A stretch of 64,000 bases of DNA from Candidatus Thorarchaeota archaeon (GCA_011365025.1 RDOF01000013.1:13055-77054), one strand, 5' to 3'; counted from the first letter of the stretch, positions 16,135 to 24,574 are shown. Numbers and translations: made by a program. Notes: generated by a model not told the origin, from the letters alone.

Positions 16135-16887
16135 TCAAGTGCCAACGGGAGTATCTTGGCTGTCGCGAGCTCTCAAACCAGGAAAATAATAGCGGCCACC
16201 AGTTGAAAATTTGATATCCGCAACAGCCATACCTGCATCAACAAGGCTTGATAGAACTCTTCGAGCATGGTCCTCAGACCATTTCAATTTGATCATAACT
16301 TCCTCAACTGAAACATGCCCTTTAGAGGCGGCTAGATTCACAACGTCGCTCTGGTCCTCTCGAAGCTCAAGAGGGCGTAATTCAACGACTTTCACTCCAC
16401 CTTTCAGAACGCGGATTCCCGGGATTAGACCATGGTCGGACACCCTGTTCACAGCCTCAATAACATCACTATAGCTCACGCCCTTAATTTGTGGAAGGTG
16501 CTTAACCACTTCCACAATTAGCTCTGCAAGTCCCATGAGCCCCTTCGAGGCGTTTGCTGTGGCAACGTCAAGAATCGCAAGCCCGATGAAGTCGTAGTAC
16601 TCATCCTGCGTCAGGTCATGATGAGAGGTGGTACCCTGCCTGCGGTCCATATTCAACATTCGAATTGCATCTGGAAACTGTTCGTGTACACGTTCATGGT
16701 CCAAGAACTCAGAGATGTCCATCCCAACACGTCGTAGGTCAGCAATGCTCGATTTCACCTCTATAACTAATGCTTCAGACTCTCGCTGGAAAGACCGAAT
16801 GTCGACCACACCCATGTCATACATTTTCTTAAGCTGGTCAAGAGTGGCAAGTGAGGCATAGAGCTCGGTTTGGAGTCGATTTTGCAT
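16135..16887 (-). CDS. Vps28-EAP30 (Vps22/36-like) fusion protein
   Basis: 250 residues. Residues ~8-80 resemble the Vps28 N-terminal core: ELYASLATLDQLKKMYDMG, a helix, then DISEFLDHERVHEQFPDAIRML (compare the Vps28 pattern of a Y-x(n)-EY hairpin followed by S-x-I-x-EF...CPLA-x-ERI). Residues ~95-133 are helical and may correspond to the start of the Vps28 C-terminal domain. Residues ~135-240 are the EAP30 tandem winged helices: YSDVIEAVNRVSDHGLIPG, GGVKVVELRP, VSVEEVMIKLKWSEDHARRVLSSL and GRYYFPGL. In eukaryotes Vps28 (ESCRT-I) and Vps22/36 (ESCRT-II) are separate and contact one another, so the fusion suggests a merged ESCRT-I/II bridge. The EAP30 match is strong; the Vps28 part is a motif-level inference. 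Confidence 0.8.
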   Translation of the reverse strand: MQNRLQTELYASLATLDQLKKMYDMGVVDIRSFQRESEALVIEVKSSIADLRRVGMDISEFLDHERVHEQFPDAIRMLNMDRRQGTTSHHDLTQDEYYDFIGLAILDVATANASKGLMGLAELIVEVVKHLPQIKGVSYSDVIEAVNRVSDHGLIPGIRVLKGGVKVVELRPLELREDQSDVVNLAASKGHVSVEEVMIKLKWSEDHARRVLSSLVDAGMAVADIKFSTGGRYYFPGLRARDSQDTPVGT

Positions 16888-17070
16888 GGATTAGAATCCC
16901 TTCATTCCTCTGTCTGACCCAGAGTGGGCACATCAAGAGATGGGCGAAAATGTGCTTTAAGAGAGAGTATTATCCCCCTATGATTCCATGTCAAGTGAGA
17001 GAGTGTATCTCCTTACCGTCTTTGGGTGAGAATACACGCTTCTAAACAAGGGATGGGACGGAATCACGAA

Positions 17071-18429
17071 TTAAGGGGTAATTCTATCGCGGTCTCTTGG
17101 CAGAAGAGTTGCTTCACGGATATTTTCAATCTCCAGCAACTGCATTGTCAACCGCTCCACGCCTAGACCCAAACCACCGTGAGGCGGCGCACCATACTTG
17201 AAGGGATCGAGGTAGAAACCAAAGTCATCAGGATTAAAGCCCTTAGCCTTGAACCGTTCCACCAGCAAGTCGTAGAGATGAATTCGCTGGCTGCCCGTTG
17301 TGATCTCCATGCCTTTGTAGGTGAGATCAAAGCTCTCTGTCATTCCTTCGTCTGTAAGACTTGGCATTGTATAGGCAGGTCTCAATTCAAGAGGGTAGTG
17401 CGTGATGAACACCATCTCTGTCCCGAATTTCTTTGGGAATATTTCACCGAGGAGCCGCTCACCTTCTGGGTCGATGTCATCGGTAATCCCTAATTCCTTT
17501 CCTTCTTGGTTGAGCAAATCAATCGCCTGAGCATACTTGATTCTCTTAAAGGGCATCTTCGGAACTTCAAAGCGGATTCCAAGCAACTCGAGCTCGACTG
17601 CCGCTACCTTTGCCGTGTTCTTGAATGCATGATGAAGCATTTTTTCTTCCATCTGCATGACATCTTCAACACCACTAATCCAAGCCATTTCAAAATCAAA
17701 GGAAGTGTATTCGTTAACATGACGACGTGTGTTGTGCTTCTCCGCTCGGAAGACTGGAGCAATCTCAAACACACGGCCAAATCCTGCAAGTAGCATTAGC
17801 TGTTTGTAGAACTGCGGACTTTGAGCGAGATATGCCTTTCGATCAAAGTATTTCACCTCGAACAGATTCGCTCCGCCTTCCGTGGCCTCTGCAACAATCT
17901 TGGGGGTATGAATCTCAATAAAATCATTCTTCTCTAGATACTCTCTCGCAAATCTCACCAGAGAATGCTGAATTCGAAATATAGCATTGACCGTGGGCTT
18001 TCGCAGGTCTAGAATCCTATGATTTAGCCGCGTGTCCAAGTCAATGTCGACTTTCCCCTCTACAACATCAATTGGCAAACGGTCAGAGGTGTTGATTATT
18101 TTAATGTCCTTTGGAATTACCTCAGCACCGGCCTCCACTTGCTTTGCTTCAACGACTTCTCCATGAATACATACCGCGCATTCCGGTTTCAATTCGCCAG
18201 CAATTGCGAATACCTTCTCGGGAACCTTCTTCTCAGGGATGGTCACCTGGACCACACCATGTTCATCTCTGAGAATCAGGAATTTGATTCTCCCCTTATC
18301 CCGGAGGATATGGACCCAGCCAAAAAGAGTGACGTCGGTGCCTGCAAGTGCAGGACCAATTTCATCACTAAAGTGTGTTCGTCTTGCTTCTCCGAGAGGT
18401 TCAACACCAGCTTTGGTATAGAAGTCCAT
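17071..18429 (-). CDS. aspS: Aspartyl-tRNA synthetase, archaeal/eukaryal type
   Basis: 452-residue class IIb synthetase. The N-terminal OB-fold anticodon-binding domain (~20-120, containing LFGWVHILRDKGRIKFLILRD) is followed by the catalytic domain. Motif 2 is FRAEKHNTRRHVNEYTSFDFEM and motif 3 is GGLGLGVERLTMQ near the C-terminus. It lacks the bacterial GAD insertion. The GWVH sequence at the anticodon-recognition loop has His where discriminating archaeal AspRS often has Trp, hinting at ability to charge tRNA-Asn as well; this is tentative. The 183-bp gap before it (16888-17070) shows no gene. Upstream lie a hairpin and a winged-helix gene. Confidence 0.95.
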   Translation of the reverse strand: MDFYTKAGVEPLGEARRTHFSDEIGPALAGTDVTLFGWVHILRDKGRIKFLILRDEHGVVQVTIPEKKVPEKVFAIAGELKPECAVCIHGEVVEAKQVEAGAEVIPKDIKIINTSDRLPIDVVEGKVDIDLDTRLNHRILDLRKPTVNAIFRIQHSLVRFAREYLEKNDFIEIHTPKIVAEATEGGANLFEVKYFDRKAYLAQSPQFYKQLMLLAGFGRVFEIAPVFRAEKHNTRRHVNEYTSFDFEMAWISGVEDVMQMEEKMLHHAFKNTAKVAAVELELLGIRFEVPKMPFKRIKYAQAIDLLNQEGKELGITDDIDPEGERLLGEIFPKKFGTEMVFITHYPLELRPAYTMPSLTDEGMTESFDLTYKGMEITTGSQRIHLYDLLVERFKAKGFNPDDFGFYLDPFKYGAPPHGGLGLGVERLTMQLLEIENIREATLLPRDRDRITP

Positions 18430-18534
18430 AGCATTCGCCTCCTGTTCTTGACCTCCCTGACGAGGCTATAAGCATTAAGAGGCTTTTGGAGCACAGCACT
18501 CTTGAGTATTGCATACATAACCCCAAGGAGGGGG

Positions 18535-18563
18535 GATGTCTCCAGAAGGCTTCCGGAGACATC
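18535..18563 (-). terminator. Hairpin GATGTCTCC...GGAGACATC between the wHTH gene and aspS
   Basis: A 9-bp perfect inverted repeat extended inward (CAGAAGGCTTCCG), directly followed on the minus strand by a second G/C palindrome (CCCCAAGGAGGGGG on plus, 18521-18534). It is 24 bp beyond the stop of the winged-helix gene and about 100 bp upstream of aspS on the same strand. It could end the upstream transcript, or be an operator or leader element controlling aspS. Confidence 0.5.
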
Positions 18564-18586
18564 AGGGTTATTGGATCACGATGCTT

Positions 18587-18820
18587 CTACATGGGCGCCG
18601 TGATGAGCTCGTAGACCATCCTTCGCTTATCCCTTCCGTGCACATGCTCTCGTATTAAACCGAGGTCCTTTAGCCTACTAAGTCCATAGTTCAGAGTTCG
18701 TGGAGGCAAGTAGGTTCGTTCAAGCAGGTCTTGCCGGGTCATCCGGTGCCTTGCTTTAAGAAGCACGTAAAGAAATTTCGCCGAAGGAGGTAAAGCTAAG
18801 AACGAGCGCCTGGCAAACAT
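18587..18820 (-). CDS. Small winged-helix DNA-binding protein
   Basis: 77-residue protein that is essentially a single winged helix. It has helix 1 (ALPPSAKFLYVLLKAR), helix-turn-helix (MTRQDLLERTYLPPRTLNYGLSRLKDLGLI) and a wing (REHVHGRDKRRMVYEL). The pattern is of the MarR/ArsR-like archaeal regulator type, and it would bind DNA as a dimer. It sits alone between aspS and a divergent hydrolase gene, so it may regulate either. The target and ligand are unknown. Confidence 0.75.
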   Translation of the reverse strand: MFARRSFLALPPSAKFLYVLLKARHRMTRQDLLERTYLPPRTLNYGLSRLKDLGLIREHVHGRDKRRMVYELITAPM

Positions 18821-18960
18821 GATCCCACCGTAAAGTTGTTGCCATGATATCTATGACCTCCTTTTTTGCTTTCGACTGGTTCTACACTTTACCAAAATAA
18901 GCGTTCCCATCTCATCATCGGGCATAGTCTTTTTCAATCAAAAATGCATGCATTCAGAAC

Positions 18961-19629
18961 ATGTATTCCCTTCAGAATCTCGATATTATTGGATATGACG
19001 GGGCTTCAATCCCGAATACATATTTCAAACTGAAAACGACCAGTGAGAAATCCGCCATTGTCTTTCCGGGGAGGGGCTACACTTCACAAGGGCCACTCCT
19101 GCACTATACCATCAGCCTCCTTCTTCAGAACCGCATCAATGTTCTGTCCGTTGACTATCAGTACTTCAACAAGCGGGAATACGAAGCCCTAGACTCAGAA
19201 GAGAAACGCAAATGGCTCTTCTATGATGTTGAGGAGGCGTTCAAAACCTTCGTGGATTTCATGAGCAGCGATATTGATATTATGGTAGGCAAATCCCTTG
19301 GTAGTCTGGCCATGGGAAACCTGTTGGATAGGTTTACGGCCGCAAGGAAGGCTACTTCGATTTGGTACACGCCTCTACTGAAACAAGAGGAGCTAACAAG
19401 ACAAATTCACAAACACCACCCGAGGTCTCTATTTGTTATTGGTACGCAGGACCCTCATTACGACGATACTATTTTGAAGGCAGTCAGGAACAGCACAAGA
19501 GGGAAGTCACTTGTTATTGAGAATGCGAATCATAGCATGGAGGTACCAGGTGACGTAGAAGACTCCATCAATGTAATAATCAAAGTAGTGGATACCATTA
19601 GGCACTTCTTGTGGCCGGTGGATCGATGA
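18961..19629 (+). CDS. Alpha/beta-hydrolase-fold protein
   Basis: 222-residue protein with an alpha/beta hydrolase layout. An oxyanion-side segment (VFPGRGYTSQGPLLHY) is followed by the nucleophile elbow VGKSLGSL (GxSxG, Ser nucleophile), an acid position in IGTQDPHYD, and the catalytic His in NANHSM. All three triad residues are present. There is no signal peptide, so it is cytosolic, and the substrate is unknown. It is divergent from the winged-helix gene and converges on the DNA methyltransferase gene with 5 bp between stops. Confidence 0.8.
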   Translation: MYSLQNLDIIGYDGASIPNTYFKLKTTSEKSAIVFPGRGYTSQGPLLHYTISLLLQNRINVLSVDYQYFNKREYEALDSEEKRKWLFYDVEEAFKTFVDFMSSDIDIMVGKSLGSLAMGNLLDRFTAARKATSIWYTPLLKQEELTRQIHKHHPRSLFVIGTQDPHYDDTILKAVRNSTRGKSLVIENANHSMEVPGDVEDSINVIIKVVDTIRHFLWPVDR

Positions 19630-19634
19630 GTGTT

Positions 19635-20993
19635 TCATTGGGGCTTCCTTAGAATTAGAACCCATTCCCCGCTCATTCTTTCCTTCCGAGGTATCTTGAT
19701 GAAATGCCTAATCAACCCCGAGAAGAAGGTCTTCTCCAACTCAAATCCAACTTCATCCGACGTAGCAAGCTCGCCAAGAATCTCCTGGGATGGAATTGGA
19801 ACTCCGCGAATGACGTTGTTTCCAATTGCCAGACAATACCGGCCCCCCGGGTGAAGAACGCGCAGTATCTCTTGCAGCTGCTTCTTCATGTCAAAAAAGA
19901 ACTTGAAAACAATGAAAGACCGACGCGGGTCTTTGTCAAATATTGCTCCCAGAAGCGGGTCAAGCGTTGAGAGCCCTGACGTCTTCAAAAACTCATACTC
20001 CTTCTTGTAGACCGTTTCAGTCCCAATGTACTCTCGTTTCATCTTTGATAGAGGCTCATCGCCTGCAAGCCCTAGCCAGTACATTTCAAGCTGATGCGTT
20101 CGAGGATAATCAACGGCATTGATGTAAGGAGGCGACGTCACGGCCAGATGAACAGAACTTGATTCGAGACCTGTGTCTTCGGCTCTTGCTTGTGGAAGCT
20201 GTACTTCCCTGAATTGGAGCTGCCTGCACACCTCAGCGAAATCAGTCATCAAACCAACTTGCTTTTCGAGGGTCGTCCTGAATTTGCCAATTGTTTCCCC
20301 TGGAGAAATATTACGCTTAAGCTTCTGCCGAATCACTGTACGCGTGCAGTGGGGGTCTGCATTTGACACATCGCGGATGATGGATGAGAAGAGGACATTC
20401 AGAAAACGGGTCACATCATTTTGCTCTTCAGAAGACATACCATTTCCGAGAGAGGAATTTGGAATGTCAAGAATGGCAGACCGGATGATTGCAAGCTCTC
20501 TAAGAACGAAGCTGCGAAACCAATTGTTGCGGTAGCTGAAAGAGGGAATATTCGGTTTGAAATCCTTGCCAAGATGCCTTTTCTGAATGGTTTCAATAAG
20601 CCAAGTAGCGGCGGGCCTCAATATTTCCGCGTCTATGGGTGTTGTCTTCGCCCGCGTGATTAACTGAGCCATCGGGTCGATATCGATGCCAATAGCAAGC
20701 CGCTCCATGAGCATGGCTTCGAGGATAACGGTGCCGCTACCACACATCGGATCAAGCACAACTTGCTTTGAGTTCGAATACTTCTCGATGAGATAGCGAG
20801 GCAACTCTGGGAAGAATTTGGCGGGAAACTTGTGAATTCCATGAGTCAGATAGGACTGGTCTTTGCTATAGATGAGAATTTCTGATTCGTTTGGAATTTC
20901 CACAGCAGGATCAATGCTTCCAGAGAATTCCAGTAGGGGCATAGCTCCAGGTGATGTATTTGCCTTGGTTTGCTCATCCGGGGCCTCCACCAT
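19635..20993 (-). CDS. Orphan SAM-dependent DNA methyltransferase (N4-cytosine/N6-adenine type)
   Basis: 452 residues. The N-terminal part has HGIHKFPAKFFPELPRYLI, typical of site-specific amino-methyltransferases, followed by the SAM motif LDPMCGSGTVILEA. The catalytic motif is TSPPY followed by INAVDYPR in the second half, and SPPY favours cytosine-N4 methylation. The central ~150 residues between these motifs would be the target-recognition segment. No cognate restriction endonuclease or specificity gene is adjacent, so it is an orphan methyltransferase or part of a split system. A role in RNA methylation is possible but less likely. Confidence 0.8.
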   Translation of the reverse strand: MVEAPDEQTKANTSPGAMPLLEFSGSIDPAVEIPNESEILIYSKDQSYLTHGIHKFPAKFFPELPRYLIEKYSNSKQVVLDPMCGSGTVILEAMLMERLAIGIDIDPMAQLITRAKTTPIDAEILRPAATWLIETIQKRHLGKDFKPNIPSFSYRNNWFRSFVLRELAIIRSAILDIPNSSLGNGMSSEEQNDVTRFLNVLFSSIIRDVSNADPHCTRTVIRQKLKRNISPGETIGKFRTTLEKQVGLMTDFAEVCRQLQFREVQLPQARAEDTGLESSSVHLAVTSPPYINAVDYPRTHQLEMYWLGLAGDEPLSKMKREYIGTETVYKKEYEFLKTSGLSTLDPLLGAIFDKDPRRSFIVFKFFFDMKKQLQEILRVLHPGGRYCLAIGNNVIRGVPIPSQEILGELATSDEVGFELEKTFFSGLIRHFIKIPRKERMSGEWVLILRKPQ

Positions 20994-21293
20994 ATCTCAT
21001 CTCGCCTAGCTGTATCTGATAGGGGCAACACATCCTCATGCCATTTAAGATAGTTGTTCAGCAGTATCTGGATAGTACGGCATTTGACGATTAAGGAACC
21101 TGATTTTCCGGTCATGTTAAATAGGAGAAGGGTGTCTATCACACTCAATCCCTTCCTTTGAGTCGAGTTTCGTGTCCATGATGCTTGGAGGAGAAAGAAC
21201 GCGCCCGTGCTAATTTTCAGGACGCGCAGCCCCAATTGTCATGAACTGGAAATGGCTTGGAGCTATGGGAGTTACGCAACGGAGTTACATGCA

Positions 21294-21632
21294 ATGGCAG
21301 ATCTAAAGAAAATTGGAGACCTACTGGTTCTCCTTGGAGCCCTGATTGGCATTATTCAAGGAATACTCTTGCTACTCCCCGACCTTGGTTTTACCTTGGG
21401 AGGTTGGATTAGTCTTGGTGGGTTCCTTGACGGCTTCATCATGGGTATTCTGGCAATTCTCTTTTCACTAATTGCCTTAGTGAACAGTGGATTCTTGAAG
21501 ATCAGTGCACTCGATTTCGGCAAGACGAACAAGTTCATCGTGATTCTCATTATTGGGATTCTTATGATTCTGTTCGCCAGCGACATCGGTGGCATTTTGT
21601 GCATTCTAGGCGCCATACTCTGGCTTCTATAA
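21294..21632 (+). CDS. Small four-helix membrane protein
   Basis: 112 residues from the ATG at 21294, preceded by GGAG 9 nt upstream. The frame is open earlier, but those residues are not protein-like. It has about four hydrophobic helices separated by short glycine-rich loops (LGGWISLGGF, DIGGILC) and a basic/polar turn before helix 3. There is no recognised family; such DUF-like tetraspan proteins are frequent in Asgard and euryarchaeal genomes. A similarly built protein is encoded nearby at 23172-23555. Confidence 0.65.
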   Translation: MADLKKIGDLLVLLGALIGIIQGILLLLPDLGFTLGGWISLGGFLDGFIMGILAILFSLIALVNSGFLKISALDFGKTNKFIVILIIGILMILFASDIGGILCILGAILWLL

Positions 21633-21641
21633 ACAAGGAGT

Positions 21642-21671
21642 ACTCATCTCTGGTATTTGCTGGAGATGAGT
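21642..21671 (+). terminator. Hairpin terminator between convergent genes
   Basis: ACTCATCTC...GAGATGAGT, a 9-bp perfect stem with a 12-base loop, followed on the plus strand by a pyrimidine-rich tract TATCCTTCTTTTT. It is placed 10 bp after the membrane-protein stop and just before the convergent aminotransferase stop. Confidence 0.7.
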
Positions 21672-21696
21672 TATCCTTCTTTTTCCGGCAATAGTA

Positions 21697-23046
21697 CTAA
21701 ACTGATTCCTTAATCGCGCTATCAATACGGCCTACGGCCTCGTCGATGTTCTCCTTCGTAATAATGTAGCTCGGAGTCAATCTCATGACATTTTGACCCG
21801 CGCCAAGAACCCATAGCTTTTGCTTTTGCACCGCGTTCTTGACAATAGTATTTCGGAGCCTGGGCGCCTTCTCTTTGGATTTCTTGTCCTTTACGAATTC
21901 GACACCAATCATCAAGCCCATCCCACGAACATCACCAACAACTTCGTATTTCTCTTTAAGTTCCTCTAGCAATTTCAGGAAGTATGCGCCGTTTTCGGCA
22001 TTCCTTCTGAGATAATCACCATCTTCAATATGCTTGAGGATCCAAAGTGAAAGCAGCCCCATCTTGGGCTCAGCAGAGAAAGTCTCTGAATGGCGTGAAG
22101 GTCCAGTAAACATAGGCACCGGACCGATTGATGCTCCCATTGGATAGCCGCCACCTATTGCTTTGCCCAAGGAGATGTAGTCCGGAGCAACACCATGCTT
22201 CTCGATGGCGGTCCATTTACCTGTACGACCCATCCCGGCCTGAACCTCGTCGGCCATAAAGTAGGCTCCTACTTCCTTAGCCAGTTTGTAAAAGCCCTGG
22301 ATAGCTTTGCTAGGAGGTACTATGAGACCACCCTCGCCAGCAAGTCCTTCCATTACAAAAGCAGCGATATCATCGCCCTCAACTTGCAGGGTATAGCGAA
22401 GATACTCTACACATTCGAGATTACAGTCTTCGACATTCTGCCCATAGGGGCAACGATAGCAATAGGGGTATGCAACACGAACAACATCAACGCCTTGAGG
22501 AAATCCAGATTTGTGTCTTGAGTTTGAAGCCGTCAGAGCAAGGGCGTATCCTGTTCGACCATGAAAAGCGGGACGAAACGCAACAAAGCGTTTCCTTCCG
22601 GAAAGATCCATTGCTGACTTCATACATCCTTCTACTGCACGCCCTCCTGAGGTGGTGAACACAACGCGTTTCTTGTGAGCCCCGGGAGAGATTCGGGCCA
22701 ACTTCTCGGCAAGTAGTGTCTGAGGAATTGCATCGAAGTCCTGGCCGGGCATCTCATGAATGACATCAATGATACTCATCTCGAAGTCCAGAAAAGGCTT
22801 GTATCGTAGCCCAAATGCGCGCACGGCAACACCACCAGTAACGTCAAGGTACTCTGTCCCCTCGATATCGAAAATCCGGACCCCTTCTCCCTTGGTGTGG
22901 TCAAGGCAGCCATACACATCGCGGTCCTGGGTAGTTATCGCAAGTGCTTCAGCAGCCCTGGCTTTCCAATAATCATTTGTCATTTGCTTCTTATCTACAT
23001 CTTCAAAACCAAGATCATGAAGAATTCGAATGTGCTTCTCATCCAT
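21697..23046 (-). CDS. Class III PLP-dependent aminotransferase (or amino-acid racemase of the GABA-AT fold)
   Basis: About 449 residues from the ATG at 23046, which has GAGGATG upstream; an alternative ATG at 23094 adds 16 residues. PLP features are present: FTTSGGRAVEGCMKSA, the DEVQAGMGRTG aspartate that contacts the pyridine nitrogen, and ISLGKAIGGGYPMGA with the Schiff-base lysine. A PYCYRCPYG...CNLEC cysteine-bearing insertion resembles that of archaeal enzymes annotated as 4-aminobutyrate or ornithine aminotransferases, some of which have proved to be amino-acid racemases. Substrate is therefore uncertain. No pathway partners are adjacent. Confidence 0.85.
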   Translation of the reverse strand: MDEKHIRILHDLGFEDVDKKQMTNDYWKARAAEALAITTQDRDVYGCLDHTKGEGVRIFDIEGTEYLDVTGGVAVRAFGLRYKPFLDFEMSIIDVIHEMPGQDFDAIPQTLLAEKLARISPGAHKKRVVFTTSGGRAVEGCMKSAMDLSGRKRFVAFRPAFHGRTGYALALTASNSRHKSGFPQGVDVVRVAYPYCYRCPYGQNVEDCNLECVEYLRYTLQVEGDDIAAFVMEGLAGEGGLIVPPSKAIQGFYKLAKEVGAYFMADEVQAGMGRTGKWTAIEKHGVAPDYISLGKAIGGGYPMGASIGPVPMFTGPSRHSETFSAEPKMGLLSLWILKHIEDGDYLRRNAENGAYFLKLLEELKEKYEVVGDVRGMGLMIGVEFVKDKKSKEKAPRLRNTIVKNAVQKQKLWVLGAGQNVMRLTPSYIITKENIDEAVGRIDSAIKESV

Positions 23047-23171
23047 TGACGCCACATCCTCTGGATTACAGGCCTGAAGCCATAGTTGCCTCATTATTTA
23101 ATTTGCGATGTGGGCTGAAAATAGGAGGAAAAAAGGGGCTAATGCGAGTCTCAGCAGGCCCGCACTATCAT

Positions 23172-23555
23172 CTAGGTTTTAGCCACGAGTAGAATGCCGG
23201 CAATCAGAATCATGAATCCTGCAAGGGTGCCTGCATTTAGCAACCAACCCACCAGATCGAAACTCACATTCCTTAGAACAATGAATATTGAGAAGAGCCC
23301 AAAGATTGCCAAGAGGGCACCGCTCTTATTTACTTTCCAATTGATAAAACCGCATGCGTCATAGGACAGGGCAACCATTAGAAGCAGAGCAATGGCAATC
23401 AGCACGTCAATCAGTGCATCTACATTTCCACCGAGAAAGGTGTTGACTCCGCCTACAAGCATCTGAAGCCCAATAATTGCGAGCACTAGTCCGCCTAACA
23501 CAGTGAAACCCTGTGCGGCACCTTCCGCTTTAAGACCCATTTTGTCACCATCCAT
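23172..23555 (-). CDS. Small multi-pass membrane protein
   Basis: 127-residue protein with about four transmembrane helices and short loops, and one polar inter-helix segment (DACGFINWKVNKSG). The first ~12 residues are polar, and there is no signal peptide. I recognise no family. Size and topology resemble the protein at 21294-21632 but no clear sequence identity is visible. It is a single gene between the aminotransferase (same strand, 78 bp downstream of this stop) and a divergent zinc-ribbon gene. Confidence 0.65.
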   Translation of the reverse strand: MDGDKMGLKAEGAAQGFTVLGGLVLAIIGLQMLVGGVNTFLGGNVDALIDVLIAIALLLMVALSYDACGFINWKVNKSGALLAIFGLFSIFIVLRNVSFDLVGWLLNAGTLAGFMILIAGILLVAKT

Positions 23556-23698
23556 TTGAGAAGTTACATTCTCCTTGCGATCGAGCCTAACAGGGCGTAC
23601 TGATGATAATATAGTTTTCCGGAGATTGATTCAAGTTACCCCGGTAATACACAGGTTCTATTCTGGATTCATTCCATATCAATCAAGGCTCCTATGAG

Positions 23699-24574
23699 GT
23701 GACCACTATTACCTATCATAGCCAAGAGAGAGAAGATTCATCAGTCAGACCAGTTAGGCTTGATCGAACAGAGGGGCACGTGATTATCGAGGGGAGAGCC
23801 TATCCTGCAAGAGAACTAGTGGAGGCCTTGGCTCAGAGTGGATATGCGGAACTGCGGGCCATGGGAGATTCGCTTGTTCTAGGACGCAAGAAGATCACTC
23901 CCATTTTCAAGTCGAGACAGGAACGTGCAATGGCGGCTCTATGCCATGGAAGTCTAGCGTTTTGCTGTCCCATGTCGAAACGATGTGCCGAAAGAAATAG
24001 GGCTCTCGAGATGCTAGGGCTAACGCCTGCAGATTATGAACAGATGAAGGGCGAAGCGCATCTCAGATTCATTGAGATGGCCAAGGGACACCTTCGTGAA
24101 ACTCGATCTTATGAACCTCTTGGACACAGAACAGCCAATCGCCCCGCCGTTGATTATGGCTATGGAAGAGATGACTATAGGAGAGAGTTTGACGATCTTG
24201 AGAGTTCACTCTCACGGGAAGAGCGAAGCCCAGAAGACCGTCGGTCGCCATGGGCCCCTGATTCCGATATTCGAAGTACCCGGGCTCGTGCGGAATACGG
24301 AGAGCGAGAGAGAAGTGATCCATATTCTGACCTTGGCTCACTCTTTGGGGAACGCTCTGGTCCCGACATCGAGATTCCAACACCTGAAAGAACCTGCAAA
24401 ACCTGTAGTGATGAGAATATAGAAGGACTCGGCTCCCTCTTCAGCCAAGGCGAGCTCAGTCCTTTCAGTAGTGACCACAGGGATGTTCAAGAAGAGCGTG
24501 GGTTCTGTTTCTCCTGTGGAAGAACATTTAGAGCTGGCACCAAGGTTTGCCCGTGGTGTGGAATTACTCAGTAG
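23699..24574 (+). CDS. Cys-cluster and C-terminal zinc-ribbon protein of unknown function
   Basis: 291 residues from a GTG. The N-terminal ~75 residues form a small alpha/beta region. A cysteine-rich segment follows: CHGSLAFCCPMSKRC, then LGLTPADYEQMK. The middle (~135-225) is low-complexity, charged and rich in R, E, D and S, hence probably disordered. The C-terminus is a zinc ribbon, CFSCGRTFRAGTKVCPWCG. I recall the CCPMSKRC...LGLTxxDY pattern from uncharacterised archaeal proteins, but no function is known to me. The end overlaps the convergent next gene by 7 bp. Confidence 0.7.
   Translation: MTTITYHSQEREDSSVRPVRLDRTEGHVIIEGRAYPARELVEALAQSGYAELRAMGDSLVLGRKKITPIFKSRQERAMAALCHGSLAFCCPMSKRCAERNRALEMLGLTPADYEQMKGEAHLRFIEMAKGHLRETRSYEPLGHRTANRPAVDYGYGRDDYRREFDDLESSLSREERSPEDRRSPWAPDSDIRSTRARAEYGERERSDPYSDLGSLFGERSGPDIEIPTPERTCKTCSDENIEGLGSLFSQGELSPFSSDHRDVQEERGFCFSCGRTFRAGTKVCPWCGITQ

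Noticed and set aside
24069..24422. Overlapping ORFs on both strands inside the charged, low-complexity part of the zinc-ribbon gene
   Set aside because: Shadow frames created by R/E/S-rich coding sequence; no ribosome site or independent domain pattern.
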